Source: Sphingomonadales bacterium
Lineage (GTDB): Bacteria; Pseudomonadota; Alphaproteobacteria; Sphingomonadales; Sphingomonadaceae
Assembly (NCBI GenBank): GCA_025352685.1
Contig: JANXSN010000023.1
Location: 24,912 to 88,911 of the forward strand
Direction: 5' to 3'
Length of the DNA: 64,000 bases
In this document: in pieces, positions 36,995-46,245 of the stretch
Layout: every line of letters begins with the position of its first letter
Numbering within the stretch: position 1 is the stretch's first letter
The notes under the pieces: model-generated
What the model was told of the DNA's origin: nothing
What the model saw: the letters and a program-made list of their open reading frames with translations, nothing else
Database searches by the model: none
Position numbers and translations under genes: made by a program

Positions 36995-37652
36995 CGCGCT
37001 ACGACAACCGCCTCCAGGTGCTGGCAATCGCACTGTCGGCGCTGGCGGGCTATGTCGATGCGCTTGGCTTTATTCATCTCTGAGGCTTTTTCGTTTCGTT
37101 CATGACTGGAAATTCGACCCAGCTGGGAGTCGGAGTGATCGAGCACGCGCCCAGCGCTGCAATTGCTTTGGGACTGATCGGATCCTTTGTCGTCGGCGTC
37201 ATGACCGGTTCGCTGGTTGGACGGTGTGCGCAGCGTTCGCGCCGCCCGGTGGTCCCGACACTCGTTGGCCTCATTTTGGGGTAGCCGCGTTGCTCAACGC
37301 ACTCGGCAGCGCCAACGCTGCTATCGCGACGACGGTCATCGCAATGGCAGTCGAAAATGCCGCGTTCGAAAGCGACGGCGAGGTGCACATCGTGCCTGAC
37401 CTATATGACCGGCACGTTGGTCAAGTTGGATCAGCGCATCGCAGGCACCGTAACCGGGGAAAGCGCTTTGCCTCGGCATGCTATCTTTTCTTGTGGTTGG
37501 GATTGGTTCTCGGCGCTGTGGCTGGCACGGCTACCTATCCGCATATCGGCTTGAACGGACTATCGATCGCAGCAGGGTTTGCCTTCGCGCTTGCGGCCGT
37601 GGCGACAGCGATAAACGGTGGCAAGCACGCGGGTCGACAAACGCCTAGGTAG
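36991..37652 (+). pseudogene. YoaK/DUF1275 family membrane protein pseudogene
   Basis: A GTG at 36991 opens 'TRYDNRLQVLAIALSALAGY' and 'VDALGFIHL', followed by an in-frame TGA (37081) where the family continues 'GFFVSFMTGNSTQLGV'. The reading then runs to a TAG near 37283, shifts frame to 'AALLNALGSANAAIATTVIA' and shifts again, with 'LTYMTGTLVKLDQRIAGTVT' in one frame and 'FLWLGLVLGAVAGTATYPHI' in another. The order matches DUF1275 proteins. It is broken by at least one stop and two frameshifts. Confidence 0.87.
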
Positions 37653-37736
37653 TTTCCCAGCCTATCGTCTCCCCGACACCCTGCCACAGCCGTGTATGTT
37701 CAATCCCTACGAAGAGCGTTGGAGGAGTAACACGAC

Positions 37737-38261
37737 ATGCTTGCCCAAGAATGGAACCGGGAGCTGACAACGCGAACGGGGTTTCGCTTCACTGTGCGCG
37801 CTGCGCAGCCCGCGGACGAAGCTGCGCTCGCAGAGTTCTTCACGCATGTCACGGCGGACGACATCCGGTTTCGATTTTTGACGGGGCTGAAAAACGTGGG
37901 ACATGACCGCCTTGTCGCGATGACAGCGGTCGACCATCGCCAGACCGAAAACTTTTTGGCTTTCGTCGATGACGGGGCAGAAATTCTTGCGTCCGCCATG
38001 TTGGCTTGCGACGCTGACCTGGAAGTCGGCGAAGTCGCGATTGTGATCCGCGAGGACTTTAAGGCGCGCGGTGTCAGCTGGGATTTGCTTAGGCATGTTG
38101 CCGCCTACGCCGAAGCCAAGGGACTCAAAACGCTCCAATCCATCGAAACTCGAGACAGCCATGCGGCGATCAACATGGAACGTGAGATGGGCTTTGTTGC
38201 CGGTCCCTACCCGGGGGATCCGACCCTCGTGCTCATGCAACGACATTTAAACCAGCATTGA
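37737..38261 (+). CDS. GNAT family N-acetyltransferase
   Basis: 174 residues, ATG at 37737 after GGAGGAGTAA. The start 'FTVRAAQPADEAALAEFFTH' and the core 'EVGEVAIVIREDFKARGVSW' followed by 'DLLRHVAAYAEAKGLKTLQS' show the GNAT fold, with the acetyl-CoA loop (usually Q/RxxGxG/A) as 'REDFKARGVSW'. Proteins with this 'FFTHVTADDIRFRFLTGL' start resemble the acetyltransferase module found in protein-lysine acetylases linked to CoA/ATP-grasp domains. The target is unknown. Confidence 0.8.
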   Translation: MLAQEWNRELTTRTGFRFTVRAAQPADEAALAEFFTHVTADDIRFRFLTGLKNVGHDRLVAMTAVDHRQTENFLAFVDDGAEILASAMLACDADLEVGEVAIVIREDFKARGVSWDLLRHVAAYAEAKGLKTLQSIETRDSHAAINMEREMGFVAGPYPGDPTLVLMQRHLNQH

Positions 38262-38788
38262 TGCGACAACGCGTCAGGCAAATGCCTTTGAACGCGATCA
38301 CGTTTCGGGCGTCGATGCCCAGCGCTGCACGATCGGCGCAGACGCCGCCCGTCGAAATTGATGGTGTGATCGAAGTGTTGGAACCGGGCGGCTTCCTGGA
38401 GGTCCCAGATGTCGCACCACACGGGCCTGTGACACGGGCCTGTGACACGGATCGTCATTCTGCCCACGCTGAGCGCCTGTGCCCATCGCAACAGAGAGCC
38501 GCTCGGATGGGCGGTCGTCACGGCAAGCCCGGCTTCGCGCAGCTTTGGTCCTCACAAGCGATCTCGACGGCACGATTGCTTCCGGGACGACAGAGCCTGG
38601 GTGGATGTCGAATTCGCAAGCAAGGCGAAGTCGCGTATGTCGTCGGTGGCACGGACCTCACCTACTGGCGCGGTAGGCTCGACCGCTGGCATGCCAGTCG
38701 CGCGCGGCCACGCTGCGTAGTTTCCGAGGCTGTCGCCAAGGCTGTGCAGGGGGGCATTGTTACCAGACACCCTCGAAGCCGGAGACGC
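38262..38788. other. Intergenic region upstream of the BON-domain gene
   Basis: 527 bases in which the frame of the BON gene happens to stay open but lacks protein character and a ribosome site. No gene is recognised on either strand. It contains a 13-base tandem repeat, annotated separately. Confidence 0.4.
38421..38446. repeat. Two tandem copies of a 13-base unit
   Basis: ACGGGCCTGTGAC occurs at 38421-38433 and again at 38434-38446, followed by a partial third copy (ACGG). Each unit contains CACGGGCCTGTG-like dyad symmetry, so it could also be a protein site. Confidence 0.7.
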
Positions 38789-39442
38789 ATGATGTCACGC
38801 GACGATGAACTACAAACAGCAGTCCTTGCCGAGTTGAACTGGGAGCCCCGCATCAATGCCGCTCACATCGGCGTAACGGCCGAAAACGGTACAGTTACCC
38901 TGACTGGGCACGTCCACAGCTACGGCCAGAAACACGCTGCCGAGATGGCCACCGGTCGCGTCAAAGGCGTAAGGGCGATTGCGGAGGAAATCGAAGTCCG
39001 TCTGCCGTTCGAAATCAAACGCGACGACGCCGACATTGCAACGGCTGCCGCCAATCGGCTGGCTTGGGACACGGCTACGCCGCGCGATGCCGTCAAGATC
39101 AAAGTTGAGAAAGGCTGGGTCACGCTGGCGGGCCGCGTCGATTGGCATTTCCAGATGGAATCGGCTGAACGAGAAGTCCGTAACTTGATGGGCGTGATCG
39201 GCGTATCCAACAATATTACGATCAAGCCGCACGTTGATGCCGCGCACCTCGGGCAAGATATCCAGCTTGCGCTACACCGTTCAATCTTTTTCGAACCAGA
39301 AAAGGTGCATGTGACCGCCGAGGACGGACGCGTCAAACTGACCGGAACGGTTGGATCGTGGCAAGAGCGGCAAACTGCAGCAAATACGGCGTGGGCCGCC
39401 CGGGGGGCGACCTCCGTCGAGAACGACCTGATCGTCGCCTGA
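38789..39442 (+). CDS. Triple BON-domain protein
   Basis: 217 residues from tandem ATGs at 38789/38792 (GGAG upstream). Three BON repeats are visible through their recurring 'V.V..G.VTL.G.V' strands: 'IGVTAENGTVTLTGHVHSYG', 'KIKVEKGWVTLAGRVDWHFQ' and 'VHVTAEDGRVKLTGTVGSWQ'. BON domains bind lipids or surfaces and are common in envelope-stress proteins such as OsmY. No leader is seen, so this one is cytosolic or membrane-attached, as is usual for the three-BON stress proteins that accompany Usp genes. The Usp gene follows 200 bp later. Confidence 0.88.
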   Translation: MMSRDDELQTAVLAELNWEPRINAAHIGVTAENGTVTLTGHVHSYGQKHAAEMATGRVKGVRAIAEEIEVRLPFEIKRDDADIATAAANRLAWDTATPRDAVKIKVEKGWVTLAGRVDWHFQMESAEREVRNLMGVIGVSNNITIKPHVDAAHLGQDIQLALHRSIFFEPEKVHVTAEDGRVKLTGTVGSWQERQTAANTAWAARGATSVENDLIVA

Positions 39443-39643
39443 CCAGTACGCCCGGCGGCCAGCCAAATACCGGGGCTGGCCACCGGGTGCAGAGCGAGAG
39501 CCTGCGCGGGCAAAACCGGTTTTCAACACGTCGATGAAGATCGCAACGAAACGACGCCTTTGGGCGATCTTCCTGCGGATCGAAAGCCGGACGTATGCAG
39601 CCTTTTTTATTTACTCCCCCTCGCCGTAATCGAAAGGCGTTCG

Positions 39644-40474
39644 ATGGCCTACAAGACACTCATGGTTCACGTGAAGCTAGGACACGCCAATCGCGATCTC
39701 CTTGGCGTTACGTTCAGTCTCGCCAGTGCTCTCGATGTACACGTTATTGGGATTGCGGCATGCCAACCGACACCCATCGTCAATAGCGATGGCTATTCGC
39801 CTGGCGTCTTCGTCGAAGCAGATCTGGCCGAGATTCACCGCGAAATTAACGTTGCCGAATGCGAATTCCGTGCGACTTTCGACAAGCGGGCAGCCAGCGT
39901 TGAATGGCGCTCGGCAGTGGTCTACGAGAGTATTGCGGACTATCTCGCGCGAGAATCAAGTTCCGCTGACCTCGTCATCACAAGCGGGCTATCATTCGAT
40001 CCCCATGACACGGCTCGACCCGAAAAGCCCGGTGACCTTGTCATGCAGGCCGGCAGACCCGTTTTGGTTGTCCCACGGGCAACAAAGACGCTCAAGCTCG
40101 ACCGGATTGTTGTCGCCTGGAAAAACACGCGTGAAGCCAGGCGTGCGCTCGCCGATGCACTCCCGCTGATAAAAATCGCCAAGCAGGTTTCGGTTCTCGA
40201 ACTTGCCAAGGAGTCCGAACGCACGCGCGTGTCCACTCAGCTCAGCGAAATTTGCGGTTGGTTGAAGACGCACGGCATTACCGCTTCGCCTGAATTCGTT
40301 GCGCTTGGTAAAGGTGATCATGCCTATCAGCTCGACGTCGCAATCCGGAAAATCGATGCAGATCTGGTCGTTGCTGGCGCTTACGGACACAGTCGTTTTC
40401 GCGAATGGGCGCTCGGTGGCGTGACACGAGATCTAATGCTGCAAGCCAATTATTGCGCTTTGCTGTCTCACTAG
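39644..40474 (+). CDS. Tandem-domain universal stress protein
   Basis: 276 residues from the ATG at 39644 (AAAGG upstream). The N-terminal Usp half begins 'MAYKTLMVHVKLGHANRDLL'. The C-terminal half begins 'LDRIVVAWKNTREARRALAD' and holds the ATP-binding signature 'GAYGHSRFREWALGGVTRDL' (G-2x-G-9x-G-T). The first half lacks the full nucleotide motif. Such proteins accumulate under low oxygen or nutrient stress in alphaproteobacteria. It sits between BON and lactate-dehydrogenase genes and is plausibly part of the FixL/FixJ response, which is inference from position. Confidence 0.9.
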   Translation: MAYKTLMVHVKLGHANRDLLGVTFSLASALDVHVIGIAACQPTPIVNSDGYSPGVFVEADLAEIHREINVAECEFRATFDKRAASVEWRSAVVYESIADYLARESSSADLVITSGLSFDPHDTARPEKPGDLVMQAGRPVLVVPRATKTLKLDRIVVAWKNTREARRALADALPLIKIAKQVSVLELAKESERTRVSTQLSEICGWLKTHGITASPEFVALGKGDHAYQLDVAIRKIDADLVVAGAYGHSRFREWALGGVTRDLMLQANYCALLSH

Positions 40475-40521
40475 GGCTCCTGTCGGTTCGCTACGCGTCT
40501 TTCACCGATGGAGAACCGAGC

Positions 40522-41469
40522 ATGACCGGTTTGAGCAGCACAGCGCGGATCGCCATCATCGGGACGGGTCATGTTGGCGCAACGACCGCTTACGCCCTCA
40601 TGCTACGAGGATTGGTTAGCGAAATCGTACTTATCGACAGCGACATGGCGCGCGCAGCGGCCGAAGCGGCCGATATCGCCGACGCAAATGCGCTGGCACG
40701 GCCAGCCCATATTTGGGCCGGCAGTTATGCAGACGCGGCACTGGCGAGCATCGCAATCGTCACAGCCGGCGCCGCGACCCATGGCAGCGAAAGCCGTTTG
40801 TCGGTCCTCGCATCGAGTGCAACCATCGTCACCACCTGCGTCGAACGCCTGATGGGTGCAGGCTTCGCTGGCATAATTCTCGTTGCTGCCAACCCCGTCG
40901 ATCTCATGGCCCATGTTGCGTTTCGGGTCGCCGGTTTGCCGGCAGCACGTGTGATTGGAACCGGAACGCTGCTCGATTCAAGTCGGCTGCGTCAATTGCT
41001 TGCAGCCAAACTCGATGTGGCCCCGGCATCCGTGGCAGCTTTGGTTCTGGGTGAGCATGGCGACAGCGAAGTTGCGGCATTTTCCACCATTCGGGTCGGT
41101 GGCGACACGTTGCACCACTTCTCTCACCCCGGCAAGCAACCGGACGTGAGCGGCGTCGCCGCCGGCGTACGCGACGCCGGCTATCGGATCGTAACGGGAA
41201 AGGGCTATTCCTCGTTCGGGGTCGCCACAGCTATCGTACGGATATGCGAAGCCATTATCCGTAATGAGCGCGCGGTCCTGCCGGTTTCCACGTTCTTAAC
41301 CGGCCAGCTTGGGATCAGCGATGTGTATCTGAGCTTGCCCTGCATCTTGGGTACGGGCGGCATTGAACGCATCTTGGTGCCCGACTTAACGGCCAACGAA
41401 AAGAGCGCCCTGCGACGATCCGGCGACGTCGTTCGAGATGCAATGTCTTCAATCGATAGCAATGATTGA
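40522..41469 (+). CDS. L-lactate dehydrogenase-like 2-hydroxyacid dehydrogenase
   Basis: 315 residues from the ATG at 40522 (GGAG upstream). It has the NAD motif GTGHVG, 'AANPVD', 'GTGTLLDSSRLRQLL' and the active-site 'GEHGDSE' with catalytic His. Substrate-binding Arg109 and Arg171 equivalents are kept (Arg92 and the Arg in LDSSR). The specificity loop is changed: where LDH has Gln102-Lys-Pro-Gly, this protein has Thr86-His-Gly-Ser, and it does not carry the Arg of malate dehydrogenase either. A reductive role at low oxygen would fit the neighbours, but the true substrate is open. Confidence 0.82.
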   Translation: MTGLSSTARIAIIGTGHVGATTAYALMLRGLVSEIVLIDSDMARAAAEAADIADANALARPAHIWAGSYADAALASIAIVTAGAATHGSESRLSVLASSATIVTTCVERLMGAGFAGIILVAANPVDLMAHVAFRVAGLPAARVIGTGTLLDSSRLRQLLAAKLDVAPASVAALVLGEHGDSEVAAFSTIRVGGDTLHHFSHPGKQPDVSGVAAGVRDAGYRIVTGKGYSSFGVATAIVRICEAIIRNERAVLPVSTFLTGQLGISDVYLSLPCILGTGGIERILVPDLTANEKSALRRSGDVVRDAMSSIDSND

Positions 41470-41576
41470 ACTTTCTGACCGGCTCTTCAATCAAGCCATG
41501 GTGAAAATCCTTGCGGCCCCACCAGCCCTATACACCGGTCGCTTTCTTGACGCCGCCCTGAGGCGTTCGCTTCTGC

Positions 41577-42287
41577 TCACTTCGCTGGCGGCGTGCAGGC
41601 GTGACTATCGGTCGTTGCTGCAACCAATTCGCCGGAGGCTAACCCGCCGTGCTGCCGCCGAGAAGTGCCGACAAAGCGCGAACACGTCTCGCGCGCAATC
41701 TCCCTCACGCGGTACAGTTCCTCGTCGATCGAGGACTGCGTCATTGAGTCGACAATATTGGAAAAATGGACGTGAACCGGCGGGTCCATCGAAAAAGCGG
41801 TCGCCAAATAGGTATCGAAAACATTGCGCAGCGACACCCAAGCACCTTGCCCTTCCAACCATTGGATCGAGTTTCCTGACGACGACAGGCTGAGCAGGTG
41901 CTTATCTGCCATGAAACGGTGTCGCTCATGGCCACCCATCGCCCGGTGATTGAGCCCGGCGCCGAACACCCGCTCGACATAACCCTTCAGCATCGCGGGC
42001 GGCGTTCCGAACCAGATGGGATACACAAGAACGAACGCATCCGCGCTGCGAATTTCCTCGATTTCGGCAGAGACATCTGCGGCAAGCGCAGCGTCGCCCG
42101 TTTCGACGAGCTCGTGAGGCTGAAGGACGGGATCAAATCCCATCCGATACAGGTCGCGCAGGATAACAACCTGGCCAATTTCTCTCACAGCCTCGCAGTA
42201 ACGCTGGGCGACTGCGGCATTGAAGCTGTCGGCGTTGGGATGGCACAGAATAACCGCGTGGAGCGGCGTTGAATTCACAGTCGTCAT
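41577..42287 (-). CDS. Flavodoxin-fold NAD(P)H dehydrogenase (quinone) family
   Basis: 236 residues from the ATG at 42287 (GGGGAGG upstream). The start 'LHAVILCHPNADSFNAAVAQ' and 'AFVLVYPIWFGTPPAMLKGY' with 'VERVFGAGL' are typical of the Flavodoxin_2 family (MdaB/KefF/NQO-like), which reduces quinones with two electrons using FMN or FAD. A C-terminal tail of about 35 residues after 'CSRFVGTS' is not conserved in the family as I know it. It stands alone, opposite to the dehydrogenase gene. Confidence 0.85.
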   Translation of the reverse strand: MTTVNSTPLHAVILCHPNADSFNAAVAQRYCEAVREIGQVVILRDLYRMGFDPVLQPHELVETGDAALAADVSAEIEEIRSADAFVLVYPIWFGTPPAMLKGYVERVFGAGLNHRAMGGHERHRFMADKHLLSLSSSGNSIQWLEGQGAWVSLRNVFDTYLATAFSMDPPVHVHFSNIVDSMTQSSIDEELYRVREIARETCSRFVGTSRRQHGGLASGELVAATTDSHACTPPAK

Positions 42288-42567
42288 TGGATGCGCCTCC
42301 CCGGGTATGCCGGACCACCTAATATATTCGTTTGCGGCTTGCCCCACAGCTGCGGAATATACGTAGTTCGTCCAACGCGCAGCGCCCTGGCGTAATATCG
42401 CAAAGGCAGTTTCGCTTCGCCGTGCTCAAAAAGTGGCGCGCCAAGCACGCGAAAACCTCACGCGCCGCGATCAAGTCGGGCTGAGCAGCAGCCGTGTGCA
42501 CGTCGAGGGAGTCGGTGTGCGGGTTGCAGTCGAACGGCACCCAATCCGACGGCGAGCGTCAGGATTT

Positions 42568-43272
42568 TCAGCTTTTCGAAGGATGGGCATCGGTGAAAAT
42601 CTTTATCGCGCCATCGGTTCGATATCGATCGCCCCCACCGTTGCGTAGCCACCGTCCTGCAAGGAGGCCTGAGCGCGAGATCCCGGTATAAGCCCATCCG
42701 CTGTTGGTGAGGACTGTGCCAACCGCGTCGCGTTCCTTGTCTACGTCAGGTCCGATGTGATGCGTGATCTGCAACGTAAAAAAACTGAGACCCACGCCTC
42801 GGTCAAAGCTCGCAGCCGCAAGCCAATGTTCACTACCGATCCGCCAGAACCGTACATGGTGGCGCCGCGCCGCGCTGCGGCCCTCGTCGAGTTGAAAGGC
42901 AACATCCTCGACCTTGTCAGCGACATAGAGCGGGCTGACGGGGGCTTGGGGGTACGGCTTGCCAAATGCCACGCTTGTCGCAATTTGCATCGCGGATTGA
43001 AACGACACAGCGTCTGCGCGAGACCAGTTTGCGTGCGAAAATGCCCGGACGATCTTGTCCTCGGATCCAAAAATCTCGAGATCGACGGGATCACCGGGGA
43101 TATCCTGGGCAGTATAGGATACGAGAGCATGCCGTGACGACATCAATTTGTGTTCGTGTCGACTCCAGAGCCGGGGAAGGCCCCCATAGGCGAGCGCAAA
43201 CCACATCACCGACAGGAAAATCGGCACTAGGGTGACAAGTGCAACACCGTGTCTCAGCCTCAGCTTTCTCAT
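42568..43272 (-). CDS. LssY C-terminal domain protein, membrane-anchored
   Basis: 234 residues with one N-terminal membrane anchor ('VALVTLVPIFLSVMWFALAY'), then the LssY_C-type domain: 'GDPVDLEIFGSEDKIVRAFS', 'QAPVSPLYVADKVEDVAFQL', 'RRHHVRFWRIG' and 'ITHHIGPDVDKERDAVGTVL'. In longer proteins this domain follows a DedA or PAP2 membrane unit; here it is on its own. Function is unknown. The ATG at 43272 is chosen over a TTG one codon earlier; neither has a strong ribosome site. Confidence 0.72.
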   Translation of the reverse strand: MRKLRLRHGVALVTLVPIFLSVMWFALAYGGLPRLWSRHEHKLMSSRHALVSYTAQDIPGDPVDLEIFGSEDKIVRAFSHANWSRADAVSFQSAMQIATSVAFGKPYPQAPVSPLYVADKVEDVAFQLDEGRSAARRHHVRFWRIGSEHWLAAASFDRGVGLSFFTLQITHHIGPDVDKERDAVGTVLTNSGWAYTGISRSGLLAGRWLRNGGGDRYRTDGAIKIFTDAHPSKS

Positions 43273-43441
43273 CAACGCGCTGATGCGCTAACTTTGACGT
43301 TGGCCGCAACGTCGCAAAAATATTTTGCTGCTCGTTTGGCAGTACCCAACCCCGTCGGGGGCGGAGCCATGCCCATCGCTGCCACTTGAGCGCGCTTGTC
43401 CAAAGGCCGGCAATAGCCACCTGGGCCTGGGCGCGAACAGA

Positions 43442-43807
43442 TCATTTCTCGCGGGTGCGTTGCAGAAAGCGGATTGCGGTCGCGATGGCAAACCCGAGGA
43501 AGATCGCGGCAACATCGGCGTACCAATCGTAAATATCACAGTCGCGGTGCAGCACCGGTATTGCTTGAACGATCTCGATCAGGCCGCCGAGCCCGGCGAG
43601 GGCAAGCCCGGTCACTTGCCAAGCGAGCGCCGGATAGGAAAAACGCATCAGAAGCGCCAGAACGACGAACGCAAGTGTGTGTTGCGCTTTGTCGTTTGGG
43701 ATCAGTGTCGGAGGATGCGGCGTCCAAGCAAATACGAGCGTGGTCAAGACCGCAAGCCAGAATAGCCACCTGAAGTATCTTGTCATCGAAGTGCGATGGC
43801 ATTTCAT
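43442..43807 (-). CDS. VanZ family membrane protein
   Basis: 121 residues with four predicted spans. 'PNDKAQHTLAFVVLALLM', 'LAGLGGLIEIVQAIPVLHRD' and 'DIYDWYADVAAIFLGFAIA' are the hallmark VanZ-like segments (KxxHxxxf, gxxiEixQ, DwxADxxG). The start may instead be the ATG at 43786, seven codons in. VanZ itself gives low-level teicoplanin resistance in enterococci; Gram-negative homologues have no assigned role. Confidence 0.8.
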   Translation of the reverse strand: MKCHRTSMTRYFRWLFWLAVLTTLVFAWTPHPPTLIPNDKAQHTLAFVVLALLMRFSYPALAWQVTGLALAGLGGLIEIVQAIPVLHRDCDIYDWYADVAAIFLGFAIATAIRFLQRTREK

Positions 43808-43892
43808 GCAAGCCCAGACAAGTCAGTTCTACCCGGACCCGTTTAAGCAGTCCGTCGCTGTCTTCGGGTAGCCAGCACTGTATGGGCTTCGT

Positions 43893-45533
43893 ATGTATGT
43901 TCCCGTGAATAAGCGGACTTCATCGTTGCGTGATGTCGTGGCGGGCATTTCTGTCGCCGGGCTTATGCTGCCTGAGGCCGTCGCCTATGCCGGGATCGCC
44001 GGTCTTGCTCCCGGCCGTGCCATCCTCGCAGCGATTGTCGGCAGCGCGGTCTATGCAATCGTGGGACAAAGCCGCTTCGCAATTGTCGCGCCCACGTCTT
44101 CGTCCGCCGCAATCCTCGCCGCTGCGATGGCGACCCTATCCGGCACCGCGATCAACAAGTCCCTGCTGGCGACAGCGATAACGGGCGTCGTTGGCGCCGC
44201 CTTCCTGCTGATGGCGTTATTGCGCCTTGGCGGCGTCGCCGCCTTCATCTCGCGTCCTGTGCTCAGGGGATTTGCTTTCGGGTTGGCGGTGACCATCATC
44301 GCACGTCAGATGCCGACGTTGCTCGGTCTTGAGATCCATACGCCGAGCTTTGCTGCGCTCGTCGTCAGTCTCGTGACGCACATCGGCCAGACGAATTTGT
44401 TCACACTTGCCATTGGCGGCATCGCGTTGGCGAGCCTGCTCCTGCTCCGGCGGTTTACAAAGCTTCCGGGCTCGCTGGTTGTCCTCCTGGCCGGGATAGC
44501 GCTTGCATCACTGGTCGACCTGCCCCGTCATGGGGTTGCTCTGGTCGGACCCATTACATTGGTAGCCGTGAGGCCCACCCTTCCCGATTATGGACCGGCT
44601 GAATGGTCGAGGATCGTCCAATTGACCTTGCCCCTGATGCTCATCCTGTTTGCGGAAAGTTGGGGGACGATGCGGGCGCTGGCCTTGCGAACGGGTGACA
44701 CTCTATCGGGCAACCGCGAACTTGCGGCGCTGGGTGGAGCTAATATTTTGGCTGCCCTCGCACAGGGCATGCCGGTTGGGGCCGGATTTTCTGCCGGATC
44801 GGCCAGCGAGGCGGCCGGCGCAACGACGCGATTGACTTGTCTTGTTGCCTCGCTTGGTCTGGCCGCGATGATCCTGCTCGCGGCGCCGGCTGTTGCCCGC
44901 ATTCCCGAACCAGTGCTGGCGGCTGTCGTGATCGCCGCCTTGACGCATGCTTTGACACCCGGCCCGATTATCCGACTGTTTCGCATCGACCGCGACCAGT
45001 GGATCGCGCTGGCAGCCGCGCTCGGCGTTATTGCGTTTGGTGTCCTCGACGGAATGCTGCTGGCTGTTGCACTGTCAGTCGGTGCGCTGCTCCACCGGCT
45101 AGCAGCGCCCAAGTTGAGCGAACTTGGACGAATGCCTGGTAGCCATGATTTCGTCGATATGACGCAACATGCCGATGCCGTTGCGGTAAACGGAGTAGCA
45201 ATATTTCGACCGAATGCGCCCCTATTCTTTGCCAATGCTGACTCGATTGTGGCGCACGTAGCTGCGGAATCGACGCAGCGACCGGCATCCATTGCAATTG
45301 TGCTAAGCTTGGAAGAAAGCGACGATCTGGATAGTAGCGCTGTCGAGGCACTAGCCGAACTTACCAAGACCCTTGCCGCACAGAGTAAAACCTTGCATCT
45401 GGCACGTGTCCATGATCGCTCGCGCGCCGTTTTAAACGCGGCTGGAATGAACCAACTCGCTGATTTGGCGGGATTTAGCGTCGCCGACGCCGTCGCCGGC
45501 GTAAACAAACGGAAGGGCAAACCGCATGCGTGA
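43893..45533 (+). CDS. SulP family anion transporter with STAS domain
   Basis: 546 residues. The permease part starts 'LRDVVAGISVAGLMLPEAVA' and contains 'YAIVGQSRFAIVAPTSSSAA', the SulP signature region, with about 11-12 spans. A C-terminal STAS domain (about 430-540) has 'GVAIFRPNAPLFFANADSIV' and 'DSSAVEALAELTKTL'. Members carry sulfate, bicarbonate or dicarboxylates across the inner membrane. Its last eight bases overlap the following ParB-like gene, so the two are translated together. Confidence 0.9.
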   Translation: MYVPVNKRTSSLRDVVAGISVAGLMLPEAVAYAGIAGLAPGRAILAAIVGSAVYAIVGQSRFAIVAPTSSSAAILAAAMATLSGTAINKSLLATAITGVVGAAFLLMALLRLGGVAAFISRPVLRGFAFGLAVTIIARQMPTLLGLEIHTPSFAALVVSLVTHIGQTNLFTLAIGGIALASLLLLRRFTKLPGSLVVLLAGIALASLVDLPRHGVALVGPITLVAVRPTLPDYGPAEWSRIVQLTLPLMLILFAESWGTMRALALRTGDTLSGNRELAALGGANILAALAQGMPVGAGFSAGSASEAAGATTRLTCLVASLGLAAMILLAAPAVARIPEPVLAAVVIAALTHALTPGPIIRLFRIDRDQWIALAAALGVIAFGVLDGMLLAVALSVGALLHRLAAPKLSELGRMPGSHDFVDMTQHADAVAVNGVAIFRPNAPLFFANADSIVAHVAAESTQRPASIAIVLSLEESDDLDSSAVEALAELTKTLAAQSKTLHLARVHDRSRAVLNAAGMNQLADLAGFSVADAVAGVNKRKGKPHA

Positions 45534-46143
45534 TGATTTAGATCCGCGCCTCAACCTGGTGGTCGTTTCTACGTTGCGCCCAACACAGATGACCGTCGGG
45601 ATGATCGAGGTCGCGCGCAAGCGTCACGAATGGCGCGCGCGCGTTGCGTCAGATGGACCCCAGTTTTTAGGATCGCATATGATCCCGGTGGTGATCGGCC
45701 CCAAGCAAGTGCCGTGGATGATCGACCACCATCATCTTGCCCTCGCCTTGCTTGAGGAAGGCGTGGAGCACGTTGCGATGAGCGTCGTTGCCAAACTCGA
45801 TCACCTCAAGAAAACCGCGTTTTTGACCTTTATGGCCAACCGTAACTGGTTGCATACCTTTGACGCCAAGGGTCGTCGACGCGAATACGCCGCCATTCCG
45901 CGCACATTGGCGAAGATGACCGACGACCCGTATCGCTCTCTGGCCGGCGCTGTCCGACGGGCTGGCGGCTATGCAAAGAGCGAAACCCCCTATTCTGAAT
46001 TCCTCTGGGCCGACTTCCTGCGTAACCGCATTGCCACGAAGGTCATCGCTCAAGACTTTGAACGGGCCCTCACCAAAGCGCTCAAACTTGCGCATGCGCC
46101 GATTGCCAATCACTTGCCGGGTTGGTGTGGACCGAGCACCTGA
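45526..46143 (+). CDS. ParB-like (ParBc_2) family protein
   Basis: 205 residues, starting inside the SulP gene's end. 'LRPTQMTVGMIEVARKRHEW', 'MIPVVIGPKQVPWMIDHHHL' and 'LALALLEEGVEHV' fit the small ParB-like nuclease family PF08857. These proteins have a ParB/sulfiredoxin-type fold, but partition or nuclease activity has not been generally shown, and they are not chromosomal ParB. The overlap with a sulfate transporter suggests a role linked to transport or to sulfiredoxin-like phosphotransfer, which is speculation. Confidence 0.72.
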   Translation: MRDDLDPRLNLVVVSTLRPTQMTVGMIEVARKRHEWRARVASDGPQFLGSHMIPVVIGPKQVPWMIDHHHLALALLEEGVEHVAMSVVAKLDHLKKTAFLTFMANRNWLHTFDAKGRRREYAAIPRTLAKMTDDPYRSLAGAVRRAGGYAKSETPYSEFLWADFLRNRIATKVIAQDFERALTKALKLAHAPIANHLPGWCGPST

Positions 46144-46245
46144 AAAGCTGGCACTGTCAATCCTGCCAACGGGACGGAGAGACGCACAGCCATATTCGAA
46201 CGGCACAAACATAGAGCGGTGTGGCAAGTAGCTGGATTGGGTCGG

